Below are positions 35,301-45,726 of a DNA stretch of 64,000 bases, one piece after another (positions within the stretch are counted from its first letter, which is position 1; each line of letters starts with the position of its first letter). Below the pieces are notes generated by a model, which was not told where the DNA came from, did not search any database, and was given only the letters and a program-made list of their open reading frames with translations. Source of the DNA: Asterochloris sp. CNOR1 (Eukaryota > Chlorophyta > Trebouxiophyceae > Trebouxiales > Trebouxiaceae); NCBI GenBank assembly GCA_963969365.1, contig OZ017746.1, positions 4,154,001 to 4,218,000 on the forward strand. Direction: 5' to 3'. Both the position numbers and the translations under genes were made by a program.

Positions 35301-36056
35301 TCATTGTGCAGCAAGTGCCTGTTCGAGCTGCTGCCTGGGACGCAGCACGCCAGCCGAGCAGGCGCCACCCTCCCTGTACACTCTGCTGGTCTGCAGTGAC
35401 GAGCCTCGCCTGCTTGACATGGCCACAATGGGGCTTTGCGTGTGGGGTTGACACGCCTTGAACACCACCTGGAAGCCTACCAAGCGATGCACCTGCTTCT
35501 GCATGCGTTTGCTGGTATCACAACTTCCTTGAAGACCTCTGCTGAGTCCTGTGTGTTCTGTCTGCTCGGACTTGCCTGCCAGTGGCCCCAGCATTGCCAG
35601 CACCTGCCCTGCAGGTAGACCTGGTAGATTATGGCATGAACAGTGTGAGTCAAGGTATCGAGGCCATGGCCAGCACCAGAGTGGTCATCAGGCCCATGGA
35701 TGGTAGCTCCGGCGTCACCCCTCAGGTGAGGCATGTGCAGCTTTTGTCTGGCATTGTTCAGAGCTGCTGAGCAGCCTGCCTGCTGTAAGGGCTTGTGCAT
35801 GTAGTGTGCATGGGCTGCTGGTACAGCTGAAATCCTACTTCCCCAAATGCTCTCTGCTGCTCTGCTGCAGGGGAGGGCGTTCCAGAGGACGTTTGCAGGG
35901 ACAGGGGCAGACGATGATGTTGTGGTCTCAAGTGCAAGGGCATACATCAGTGCCCTCAACAAACTGATCAGCTTCACCTCAGCATCCTCCCAGGCTGTGT
36001 CTGCCCAGCAGCAGGGACAGCTGCAACAACAGCAGCCCAATCCTGTAGTAGTGTAG
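29366..36056 (+). CDS. IPMS: 2-isopropylmalate synthase, plastid-type
   Basis: Condenses acetyl-CoA with 2-oxoisovalerate, the first committed step of leucine synthesis, usually in the plastid. Eleven exons join in frame to 624 aa: 29366-29705, 29924-30035, 30647-30773, 31320-31488, 32007-32244, 32870-32975, 33594-33833, 34407-34511, 35074-35213, 35614-35725, 35871-36056. The first 65 residues are Arg/Ser/Ala-rich with few acids, like a transit peptide. The TIM-barrel begins [16 protein letters not shown] with the metal-binding Asp and catalytic Arg; [30 protein letters not shown] (metal His) and NGIGERAGN follow. [14 protein letters not shown] is the conserved linker. The last 130 residues are the LeuA regulatory domain for leucine feedback ([11 protein letters not shown]). 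Intron 1 uses a GC donor (AG/GCAAGC) and intron 4 GTCAGC. The C-terminus is Gln-rich. Confidence 0.95.
30508..30690 (+). repeat. Decayed copies of the start of IPMS exon 3
   Basis: The exon-3 string CCTGGACGCAGCCTGGGAG (30662) is preceded by two diverged copies near 30511 (CCTGAACGCAGCCTGAG) and 30586 (CCTGGGCGCAGCATGG), spaced about 75 bp, inside intron 2. Confidence 0.7.
32570..32680 (+). repeat. Two-copy repeat in IPMS intron 5
   Basis: CTGGGAGCGCTGGCTGCAG occurs near 32571 and 32657, about 86 bp apart. Confidence 0.7.
33850..34095 (+). repeat. Three-copy intronic repeat
   Basis: GGTCACATC(C/T)C(T/A)TGTGCA(C/T)TGGCTGA near 33862 and 33990, with a weaker third copy near 34058, in IPMS intron 7. 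Confidence 0.65.
34681..34770 (+). repeat. Tandem 41-bp repeat, two near-identical copies
   Basis: The unit CCTCAGGCATGACTGATCAT then GATGCCAGGCCAGGATTGCAG is repeated with two changes. It lies in IPMS intron 8 and looks recent. Confidence 0.85.
34925..35125 (+). repeat. Decayed copy of the start of IPMS exon 9
   Basis: At 34928-34982 the intron holds TGCCCTGCAGGTGGCCTGC followed by CCCCACAGCCACAG, matching the true acceptor and exon start at 35066-35112 at roughly three of four positions. It is about 140 bp upstream and would read [12 protein letters not shown] against the real [12 protein letters not shown]. Confidence 0.8.
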
Positions 36057-36221
36057 CTGCTTTATCAGCTAAGTCTTGTACAGTATAGGGATACCAAAGT
36101 TTAGCAGTCGACATCTCTAGCTGCTTGTTTTTTAACAAGCTCTGTTGACCATGAAAGGACAACTCAGTTCAGCAGGGTGGTAGTGAAACTCAGTTCTGCC
36201 TCTAAGGTGCTAGCAACACAG

Positions 36222-39200
36222 TCACCCAGTCTCCATGGACACAGCCTCGGAGATTTCCTGTGCAACACCTGGGGAGGGCTCATCTGATGCCAAGTCAGTG
36301 CTTTCACGGCGGCTGCCCTCCCCGTTGAGCAGCTCCTGCTGCGCCAGCTTGCGGGCATGCTCCTGCTCGCGCTCAGCCTGGCGTTTCAGCTTCTGCCCAT
36401 GCTGGTCCAACCCTGTCATCTCCTCCCAGACCGTGGCGTCGCCCCCGGTCATGTAAGCAATGAGCTCAGGTGCATTGTGTGGCGTGATACCCAGCTGCAT
36501 GCCTAGGCTGGGGGGGCTGGGCCGCACAATGCGCTCGCTGCCGCGACGCTCAAACATGGCGTTGACCTCCCTGATGTCAGGGAGGAAGCGGCTGTAGATG
36601 CCCTTCACGCCGTCCAGATTGTCCCACTGGGAGCTGGGGCCGCCGCCGTCAGCTGCAGTGCAAAACAGCAGCGACGTCAGGTGCAAGTGGCACGTTATCT
36701 GCATGAACTGCATCTGCAGTACCAGGAGCTGCCGACAGGGTGAACATTGTTCAGCCACAGCTTTAGGGGCTTTATATCGTGAGGACTGCACAGCAGCTGA
36801 CATTGTAGCTCCCTTAGAGCTAAGGCCATTGCTGACAGCACAGCGGTGGCCAAATCCTAAGTCGCGTGCAAGATGCTGTGATACTCATAAGCATGGTCAG
36901 CGGGGTGCTGCAGCGTCAAGGTATTAGTAATGAATGTTGCAAGATGGGCTCGCTGGGACTCTGGATGCGCGTCGTGAGTTGGTCACTGCTGAACATCCTG
37001 CAGAGGATCTGGTGAGTTGCAGGATAGTGCAGCACGGGCAGCACAAACAGCCACACAACCATGCATGCCAGAAAAGATGGCATCCCTGGTGCAGCTGGTC
37101 AGGTGCCAATCCTGCAGGCAATCTGTGGGACAGGCAGGGCACCTCTTGACAAGCTTAGGGCTGAGCCGGTCACGGCACAAATGGATCTCAGCCCCTCACC
37201 ATCGTCTGCCACCCTGCGGCTGCTGTAGGCCTCCGCTGCATCATAGCCTGCGCCCTCGGCGTCGTCCTCAATGAAGGCTGCCTCTTCCCGCAAGCGCTTG
37301 GCATGGCGCCTGCAATAGGATGTTAGTCCTAGTGACAGTAGAACCCGTCAGGCTCTCAGATCCGCAGGAGCGCTTTGCAGGTAGCAGCTACCCGAAAATG
37401 GGACAGCTCCCTCCAACTGGCGAAGGGCATGTCAGCTGCACATGTCTCGCTTGCATACTTCAAGCAAAGCCTCCACCACTGGCAGCTGTGACAGGTGAGC
37501 AGGCCCCTCATGCAGCCATGTGGCGTGGTGCCTGCAAGCAGAAGTATGCCAGGCACTTCTGCTGGCCCTTTGCTGAGTGCAAACCTGCTTGCAATGGGCC
37601 CCATTTGGGTGCCCGCACAGCCATCACCCTGGCACTAGGTCAGACAAAGATTGGCCAACGGGGTGAACAGCCGAAGAGCAGGGTGACGCCAAGCCAGAGG
37701 CTGCTCACAGGCAGCGCTGTGCTGGCCAAGCACCAGAAAAATGGTTTTGCCTAGTGGCAAGAGCGTCTTGCGCATCCCCAATTCACCCCTTGATTCAAGC
37801 CGTCAAGGTTGTGAGAAGCTCTGAACAGCTCTGCAGAGCTGACTCTCGCCGGCGGTTGTGCCTAGAGAATGAGGCTTGCAGGGACTCAACAAATACTGAC
37901 CGCCGGCTGCGCTTGCTGGTTCTGCACAACTCAAGGGCCACTTACTTGCGGCTGTGCTTGCTGTTCCTGATGCAGGCCTGCAGGTAGTCGATCAGACGGT
38001 CCAAGGGGAAGTGCCCACTGGGAGGGGCCCGGCCAGCGGCGGCGGCCACGTGCGCCGCCGCCTGGGTCTTGACGTGCATCTCAGCGCCCGCGATGAGGAT
38101 GCGCACCACATCCTCGTGCACCTGCAGCAGGTGATGGAACCAGAATGTCTGCTTGTATCTTGTTGTCACCATCTGACTGCCGATGCCCACTGCCGCAGCA
38201 GCATGCAGTCCCTGGCGGCCCTCGCCTGATGTGCACCTGCAATGCATGCTCCCTGGCCAGCACTAAACTATTGCCAAACGGCCAGGTAAACGCCGCTGGC
38301 CCCAAAATAGAGACCACACCTGGGAGTCGTATGTGACGGGCAGTAATGCAGCATGCACAACGCATGCCCCTCCAGCACCCCACCTGGGAGTCAATGTCCA
38401 CCGCCCTGAGCAGGACGCGATCTATGGTGGCCTTCCAGATGGGATCATCCAGCTGCATCTTTCTTGCTGTCAGCAGCTGGGCGGCGTGGCGTGCCAGGGT
38501 GGAGGCAAAGGCCGCCCACTCTGCCAGGGGGCGGCTGTCTTTCGAGTCAAATACCTGCAGCGGGGACGCTGCAGTATGACATGTGGCAGCGGAGCAGTGC
38601 AGTCATCAGCAGGCGGCCAGAAGCGGTCAGCTGGGGCGATGGCACAGTGCAGCTGCCTGTCAGCGTCCTAGCTGAAGGCATGGCTTGGCTGGCGATGACC
38701 GCCTGCAGCAGATTCTCAGGCGGGGACTGCTGCTTCCAGCGTCGCTGAGATGAATCTCTCTCCCTTCGCTACCGCGTGCACAGGCGCCGGCTGCGTGCGA
38801 GTATTGGAGAGAGACTATCCGATTGGCCCCGACAAACTATATTGAAGCTCAACATTGGATTGAAATGACTGGTCGGCATTTTGTGCCCCCTCAGGGATGG
38901 GCACGGTGACTTTAACAGCTGACCGCTCAGTGCAGAAGTGCCCATTCCATCACAGCAATGCAGCACGCAGCAGCAGCCCACTTGCCCAACACAGGCTTGC
39001 AGCATAGGCGCAGGGGACCAGTCCCACCCTTCTTGCTGTGTATCAAACAGTCGACATCGGAGCCCAAGCCGGCCAGGCGCCTCAGCCGTAGTGTGATCAG
39101 TCCACAGCAGCACCCCACCTGCCCAATGCAGGCCAGCAGCTTGAGCACAGTTGGCCAGTCCCGCCGCTGCACACGCTGCAGCGTGTAGGCCTGCACCACG

Positions 39201-42200
39201 CGGCGAGCCACCTCCTCCCTCTTCAGGAAGCTCACGATGCGCAGGTCAGGGTCTCCATCCTCTGCTGGGCAACAAGAAAAGCTAACTTCAAACACCAGCA
39301 AACACCAGCAAACTTCTGATGTGGCTGCTCTGTGGCTGGTGCTGATTGATGAAAGCTGTTATTTGTTTGCAGCAGGGCTACTTTGGGCATGAGCTGCTTT
39401 GCAAGCAGAGCTGCCTCATGTCTCTGAGTCGCTATCCTCTGCAAGACAAGATGGCACACAATGCTGCAGAGCATCCCAGGCCGAGATTGCTAGCCTGACT
39501 TCAGGGGTCTAATCACGGCTATCAACTCTGCGACAGGTCCACCCTCCAAAGAAGACCTTGCTGCTGCACAGCTCGCCAGGTGCCAGCGGATGGTCCCACA
39601 GGGCGGGTGGGCTCTGAGCTCTTTCCCCGTTGGCCATGAACTGGCAACACAGCAGCAACCTTGAAGCAACAACCAGCCTTGATGGGTGCCCACCATCGTC
39701 ATCAACAGGGCAGGAGGGGCCTGAGTCATCCTCCTCCAGCATCAGTATCATGAGCTGCGGGAAGAGGTCATGCATCACGCCATCTGGGGCCTCAGGGAAG
39801 CTGAAGGAGTGGCCCCGCAGCATCTGGCGGCACTCCGCGCTCAGCTGCAGGGCAGCAAGGCGTTTTGAAATGTGCCAGCCTGGTTTGCGACTTGCTTGAG
39901 CTGCCAGAAGTCACTCACGCAGCGCAGGCTGCGCCTGCTGTTGAGCATCCAGAGGCTGGCTGTCAGGAGATAGGACCATGGAGCCATCTCATCAGGCTCT
40001 CAACATTGGCTAGCTTGCAAGCAGGCGCGTGGGACTGGCAGTGTCTCTTCATTGCAGCTAAGAGTGGCATTGGACCAATCAGGCGTATTGCCAGCAGTGT
40101 GCAGGGCCAACTTATTGGTAGGCTGCTGAGGGTTGTGCTATGTGGGTCGTGTGCAGAAAGCAGGCAAGGCAAGCACAAGCCCACCTGAAGCATGCGCACG
40201 ATGAAGGTGAGGTCGGCATCATCACACGGCAACTTGCCAGCCTCAGAAGCATGCTTGAGACGCCTCAGCACCTGCATGGCGCGCAGCAAAAGGCTTGAGA
40301 TGCATGTGGAGCCAGGGCGCTGAGTGCTGCCGGGCTGCCTGAGGTAAGACAGTGGACCCTTACATGACAGCAGGTGCAAAGCGCTGGGGTCTGCATGCAG
40401 GGGGCAGCAAGGAGTCATAGGATGGACCAGGGGTTTACAAACCCTGCCTGTGCAGCTGCCTGGATCACCAGCAGATGCAGAGCAATGGGACCGTGCATGC
40501 AGCCAGCTCCTGCCTGGGGTTACAGGAGGGACTCAAAAGCGTCTGCAGGTCCCACCTGGAACACCAGCAGGTGCAGAGCGCTGGGGTCACGGACGATCAT
40601 GCCGGCCTCCCCCAGCACCCGCCCTGGCTCCTGCTGCTGGTCCTCCCGGCTGCCAGCTGGCCGCTCCGGGCTGGCTGTCGCAGGGGGCGCCTTGCGCTTG
40701 AGGCCTCCGCGGGAGCGCCGCTGCATCTGCAGAGCAGCAGAACTGCAACAGGCTGAGGCCTGCAGATGTCAGTACACAACAAACACCTTGACTGAGCTCA
40801 GCCCTTCTCAAATTGTTCTTCGTCAGAAAGCAAACACAGAGTGTGCCTCGTCAAAGAAAGGTGGACAGCAAAGAAAGAGTGTGCCCCGTCAGAACTGTCT
40901 AATGGGCCTTTCTGCTTTTCCAACAAGCTACTACTCAGGCGAGCCCTTTGTGGAGACGTGGGCAAACATGCAGAGTCACGGCACGCCACTTACTACTGCA
41001 GAAGCAGCCGTCAGCATTGCCGCCACAGCCACACGCTTTCTTGATATAACAACACAGCCAGGCAATGATGTGCCCAAATGCTCAACTGGGCTGTGGTGGG
41101 GTCCTGGGTAATTGCCGTGCCTGCAGCTCAGAACAGCACCTACAAAGCAACCACCTGAACCAACGACTGACCTCAACGAAAGTAGCCTCCTCTGCATCCT
41201 TGAAGAACTTACTGAGCTTCTGCAGGTGTTGCGGCTTGACGCCCAGCGGGTCTGCATACTCCGGCCACATGGTCAAGTCTACCTGCAGCCAGCATGGATG
41301 TCAACAATGCGCTCGAGGTGCAGTGCTCTGCAACATACACAACCGCCAATTTTCAGTGCTCAGCAACCTTTATGAGATGCTTTTGCCCAGGTGCTCTGCA
41401 GCATGCGCCACATCAATGGGACCCCAGGTCAAGAAGCAAGCCTGCTCTGCAGCATCCAACACATCAAAGTGACCCCATGAAAAGAGACGAGACTGCTGCT
41501 GCAGATGGCCTGGGCAAGTGCTGCACCTTCCTGAGCCTCACTCCAGCAAAGCAGCCTGACGCCTAGCTGCACCTTGCTTTTGTTCCTGCCCAAGGCAGGT
41601 CTGGAGCCTCACCTTCTCAGCAGGACTGGCCTGCTTGACAGCAGCGTCAAGAGCAGTATGGGACTGCATGATGGCCGAGTCAAGTGTCCAGGCCAGCTGG
41701 TGACAGGGATCCTGCAGACATGGGCTCAAGCGCTGGATGTGCAGCATGCTAACCAAGCACAAATGGCCCTGTGGGGGCAGCAGCCCAGCTGTGTATGGAT
41801 GCCCTGCGACAAGCCAGGCAGGGCTCCAAGCGCTGAACGTCTAAGCTACACTTGTCGAGAAACCCCAACAGAACAGTCGCTGGTCACTGACAAACATGCT
41901 TGCGGCGACCTGACCCAGCCTGGAGCCAACCCCACCAAGGAACAAGGAGGCAGGCAGCTAGTCAGTTTCAAGGGCTGCCGCTTGCATGGCAAGGTGCTGG
42001 AACTGTGGCATGTCATGCACACGCAAGCAGGCAAGCAGCTGAGTTTCTCTGTTGGAGCCCACCTGCATGGCCAGGTGCCGGAACTGCGGCTTGTCATGGC
42101 AAGCCATGAGCAGCTGAGAGCGCAGAATGCAGTACCCAGTCTCCTTGATGCCGATGTAAAGGCTGTCGCTGTCCCGGAACTTGGTGACTGTCAGGTCAAT

Positions 42201-45162
42201 GATCCCCCTGTAGATCTGCAGGAGATCAACAGCAGACATCAAGACTGGCCCATACCCCTGCATGCCATGTCATGGCTTAAAAGCGAGGCTGCCTGATGCG
42301 GGGGGCCAATAGCACACATCTATGCTGGCCCGGACATGTGAGTCACATAGGGAACGAGCAAGGCCACGCGCTGCAGCCATGTGGTGAGTGCATTAAAGGC
42401 AGGACAGCAGGGAAGGCATCAAGTGCCTGAGGCAAGGCTGCCCATTGCACAGAGGCGCAGTCATGTGCTGCACTGCGGCACACTGAGATCGTGGCATACA
42501 CTGCTGCAGGGGCGCTCGAGGGCTCCTTGTGGCAGACAGCCCAGTACATAGGCTGCCCCAGCGTGAGGGAGCCTACCATCAATGTGCAGTGCTGGCAGAC
42601 AGCCCAGTGCATAGGCAGCACACCTTGGGGGAGCCAGCCATTAATGTCCAGAGCCGCTGCAGGGAGTCATTTGTGTTGCGCAGCTGAGCCCTTCCAGGCC
42701 CCGCCCTGCCAAAAGCAGTCACACCTGCGGGTTACAGGCAGGTGCACAAGGTCAGCCAAGACACTGCCGCTGCAGAGTGACACCACCACAGAGGCGCCTG
42801 CAATCTCTATGCGTTGCTCAGTTACACCCAAGACATGCTTATGCCAACCTGCCCATCAGGCGTCCTTGGCAGCTGCAAGCAAGCTTCCTGCCCATGAGGC
42901 AGTCAGCGGCTCCTTCGCACGCTGCAGCACTGCCCCCTGAAGAGTTTGCTTGTGAGCAGCCATCCCTCCACCAAACTGAGCTCAGCTTTGCGGAACTCAC
43001 AGGGGAAGAGTCACGCAGCACGGCCGACCTTTGATGGCTGCAGCTGCATAGAGAAGGATACAAAGGCAGAGTGCTCACCTTTGATGGGCTCGCAGAACTC
43101 GTCCATGTTGAGGGACCCCTGTACGACTGTTGACTTGTAGATGTAGTTGACCATCAGGGGGGCAGAGTGGGACTGCAGCACTCTCTTGTCCTGCTCATGC
43201 ACCTGCAGCAGAAGGAGCCGACAGCTGAAAGCACCCCCTGGCCTGATGCCCTTGCCGCTGATGTTACTCAAGCAGAGAGCAGCACAGCTGCCACACAGCA
43301 GTCACCGGTGATGTCGGCAGTGCTAGCTGGTGCCAAGATGGTGTAATGCACTGCTGGATGGAGCTGCTGGCCTGTCTGGTGCAATGGCCAGCCTGGAGCA
43401 CTGCAGCAAGGACCCCCCTGGAGCACTGCAGCAAGAAAACCTGCAGAGCACTGCGGCAGGGAGCCCTTGCTGGCCCCAAGGAAGCCTTGCAGAGCTCAAA
43501 GTCACAGACCGACACAGCTCATGTCAGAAAATCGCGCTCTCTGCGTGCAAGATTGGTGCCACAGACTCCAGCCCAGCCCTGATAGCTTGTCTGACAGTGT
43601 GCCTTGGGGGCGCATACATGATACCTGCCCCATTTGATGTGCACAGCAATGGCTGCTTGCCTAGAGTTGGCCTACATTAACACACACATGAGGTGGCCCC
43701 TTTCCCGATGCACACCTCTAAGCCTTCACGATTCGTTGCATGGGAGACATACAGCCTACAAACCCCTTCCCAATGCATAACTCTAACCACTCACGTGTCG
43801 CTGCATGGGAGACATACACCATAGCGTCCCCCGTCAACAGTACACACCCCCTGGCTGCTCACCTGCCGCTGTACCTTTGGGGACAGCTCATCAAACAGGT
43901 CCTTGCTCTCTGCAAGCGTGGTCAGGTACTCAGCTGGCACCTTCTCCAAACGGTCCAGCACGGCCATTGGAATGCCACGCAGCTCGCTCAGCCCCAGCTG
44001 CACAGCACCATGTGACACCGTCAGTAATACAATCAGGGACGGATGCCGTGGGAAGGCCACGCTGCTGACCCAGCTTGGCTCACACAAGTCACCCTGCCAA
44101 TCTGCGCAGCGGCAGGTGGCTTGTGTAAGTCACACCAGGAGCTTTGTGAGTGACAGGACTGGGCACGGAACCTGGGGGACCTGCCAAGCAGGCAGCCTGA
44201 AAGCTGCAGGCTGCAAGGCAGGCCTGTCAAGTGTGCAGCTCAAAGCTGGTGTTGGCACCATTTTTGGTAAGATTGTGCCAGAGCCTTTTCTGCTAGCCTT
44301 TGTCAAGACCCGATAGGTTGAGACAATGCCTCTGGGGCTGCTGCGCACACTCAAAGCTCATGTGTCTTCAGACCAGCATGGGTAGACTCACATAGATGAA
44401 AGTGTCCGCCAGTAGCTTCAGCAGGCCCTCTGTCTGCATGCTCTGAATGCGCTTCAGCAGGACAGCAGTGGCACTCTCCAGCACATGCTTGTGGGCATCC
44501 AGCCTGCAACACAGAGCGGCAGTCATGAGCACTAAATGATGGCATGCTCTCTCTGCCTAGCTCTGAAACAGATCACACAGATAACAAAGGCACATCTGCA
44601 CCAGAAGAGGACACTTTCCAGCTGTACCACATGAGCCCAGCTGAGCCAAACCCTTCTCACCTGCTCACATGCAGGTAGTCAAGCATGCCCAGGAGTGGCT
44701 TGCAGCGTGGGTTGGCCATGCCGCCTCGCTGCTGGATGTCCCTCAGGGCCTCTGCTGGCTTGGAGTTTGCCAGCAGTTGCTGCACAAAGGACTTGCCTGT
44801 AGCGCCAATCAGGGGCTCCTGCAGGCACACACGCACCTTTGAAGGGAATGACAGTGAAGCAAGCTGGCTGCTGAACTCAGAATTGCCTGCTCTATGCATG
44901 CACGCAGAGGGCAGACCAGCCCATCGTCTTGGGCAGACCGCCTGCCAGGCTCTGAAAGCAGATGCAAGCTGGTGCATCCTGTGGTAAACCAGCAAGGCTG
45001 CAACAGGAGGGTCTGCGTACACACAACTGGCATACGCGCTTTTGTGGATGCAGTCAGCCCCTGACTCACCCCTGGGGCAGCATACTGGCTGCTGCCTGCG
45101 GGGGACAGCATGTTGGACAGCCCTGCTGACTGAGTGGCTGCTGGCTGGGAGCTTGTCATCAT
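36222..45162 (-). CDS. NELFB: Negative elongation factor B (NELF-B / COBRA1) homologue
   Basis: In animals NELF-B is the scaffold of the NELF complex, which with DSIF holds RNA polymerase II just after the promoter. Seventeen exons join in frame to 828 aa: 45162-45070, 44818-44661, 44503-44392, 43997-43863, 43202-43079, 42797-42736 (least sure), 42215-42063, 41711-41613, 41282-41172, 40726-40556, 40271-40185, 39844-39694, 39261-39119, 38554-38384, 38121-37946, 37309-37200, 36652-36222. Ordered matches to animal NELF-B include [19 protein letters not shown] (animal FLDLHGTPRLEFHQSVFDE), [45 protein letters not shown] (animal DPCHKFTWCLDACI), [10 protein letters not shown] (animal LCDPFAINTL), [15 protein letters not shown] (animal FLQEQRMACEVGLYY) and [11 protein letters not shown]. 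It is about 250 residues longer than animal NELF-B, mostly a C-terminal charged extension. The stop is 165 bp from the IPMS stop on the opposite strand. Confidence 0.82.
38970..39165 (-). repeat. Decayed copy of a NELF-B exon end and donor
   Basis: The exon 39261-39119 end (minus CTGGCCTGCATTGGGCAG/GTGGGGTGCTGCTG) is echoed 137 bp downstream in the intron (minus GCAAGCCTGTGTTGGGCAA/GTGGGCTGCTGCTG). About 55 bp align. Confidence 0.8.
40366..40590 (-). repeat. Three copies of a NELF-B exon end
   Basis: Plus-strand ACCAGCAGGTGCAGAGCGCT at 40563 encodes the exon end SALHLLVFQ. Diverged copies sit at 40467 and 40366 in the downstream intron, 96 and 101 bp apart. Confidence 0.8.
41975..42105 (-). 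repeat. Decayed copy of a NELF-B exon end
   Basis: CCTGCATGGCCAGGTGCCGG then AACTGCGGCTTGTCATGG at 42062 (real exon end plus donor) is repeated 81 bp away as CTTGCATGGCAAGGTGCTGG then AACTGTGGCATGTCATGC inside the intron. Confidence 0.8.
42525..42660. repeat. Two-copy intronic repeat, about 62 bp
   Basis: GGCAGACAGCCCAGT(A/G)CATAGGC occurs near 42531 and 42594, followed by GGGAGCC and a CCAT(C/T)AATGT word in both copies. Confidence 0.75.
43690..43830. repeat. Intronic repeat, about 65 bp
   Basis: GCATGGGAGACATACA occurs near 43738 and 43803, each preceded by a CCC-TTCCC(A/G)ATGCA block and CTCTAA. Confidence 0.75.
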
Positions 45163-45222
45163 GTCAGGCACCAGGCTCTCGACCCTCCTGGTGGCTGACA
45201 GCTGCCTGGCACTGCCAGGCGT

Positions 45223-45535
45223 CTAACTGCTGCTGGCCTGAGTCTCACGCACGCCCTGCTGGGCTGCTGCCTCCCGTCGCAGCTCCCGCACCACAGCTGC
45301 CAGTGCCTGTGGCAGGAGGTATCCAGCATGAGCAAATAATGTTGATCAGCTGTGTGCAGCAACTTCAGATGCAAGCCTCTGCTGGTTCACGACTTGCCTC
45401 TGGATTCACACCGTTCTGACAAAGGGCAACCAGAATGCCAATGGTTTGCTTGTCCAGTCCAGTGTCAAGCAGCTGGCTGATCTGATAGGCCACCTCCATG
45501 GTTCTTGAGGCCTCCTGCTCAGCCACATAGTTCAT
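45223..45535 (-). CDS. MZT1: Mitotic-spindle organizing protein 1 (MOZART1/GIP1)
   Basis: Small gamma-tubulin-complex subunit that recruits and activates the complex at microtubule-organising sites. Exons 45535-45398 and 45306-45223 give 73 aa, the usual family size (about 70-80). The whole protein is the MOZART1 domain: MEVAYQISQLLDTGLDKQT then IGILVALCQNGVNPEALAAV then VRELRRE, against human [20 protein letters not shown] and NPEALSSVIKELR. The intron sits at the NPE/AL point and uses a GC donor (GAG/GCAAGT). ATG 45535 lies just after a possible acceptor (45538-45540), so a 5' untranslated intron is likely. The stop lies 60 bp before the NELF-B start on the same strand, and the start is about 190 bp from the divergent transporter gene. 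Confidence 0.92.
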
Positions 45536-45726
45536 TTCTGCACAGCAAAGCCCAATGGATTTAGAGATCGCAAAGAAAGAAAGGCGCAGCCATGCACTGG
45601 TCAAGGCTGCAGCCGTCAAATCTATGTGCAGAGCTATGAGGTGAAGCATCAAGCCTTACCAGATGGAGGCTGCTTGTCAATGCCAATAATTCGGCCTGCA
45701 TTGCCGCCCGTGGCAGACCACCAGAC
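45536..45726. promoter_or_regulatory. Shared bidirectional promoter region
   Basis: About 190 bp separates the MOZART1 start (-) and the transporter start (+). It contains CCCAATGG near 45551, a CCAAT-box-like site. Co-regulation is inferred from spacing only. Confidence 0.45.

Noticed and set aside
40374-41111. 245-aa plus-strand open frame
   Set aside because: Antisense to phase-consistent NELF-B exons; no domain.
41574-42296. 240-aa plus-strand open frame
   Set aside because: Antisense to NELF-B exons and intronic repeats; composition follows the repeats.
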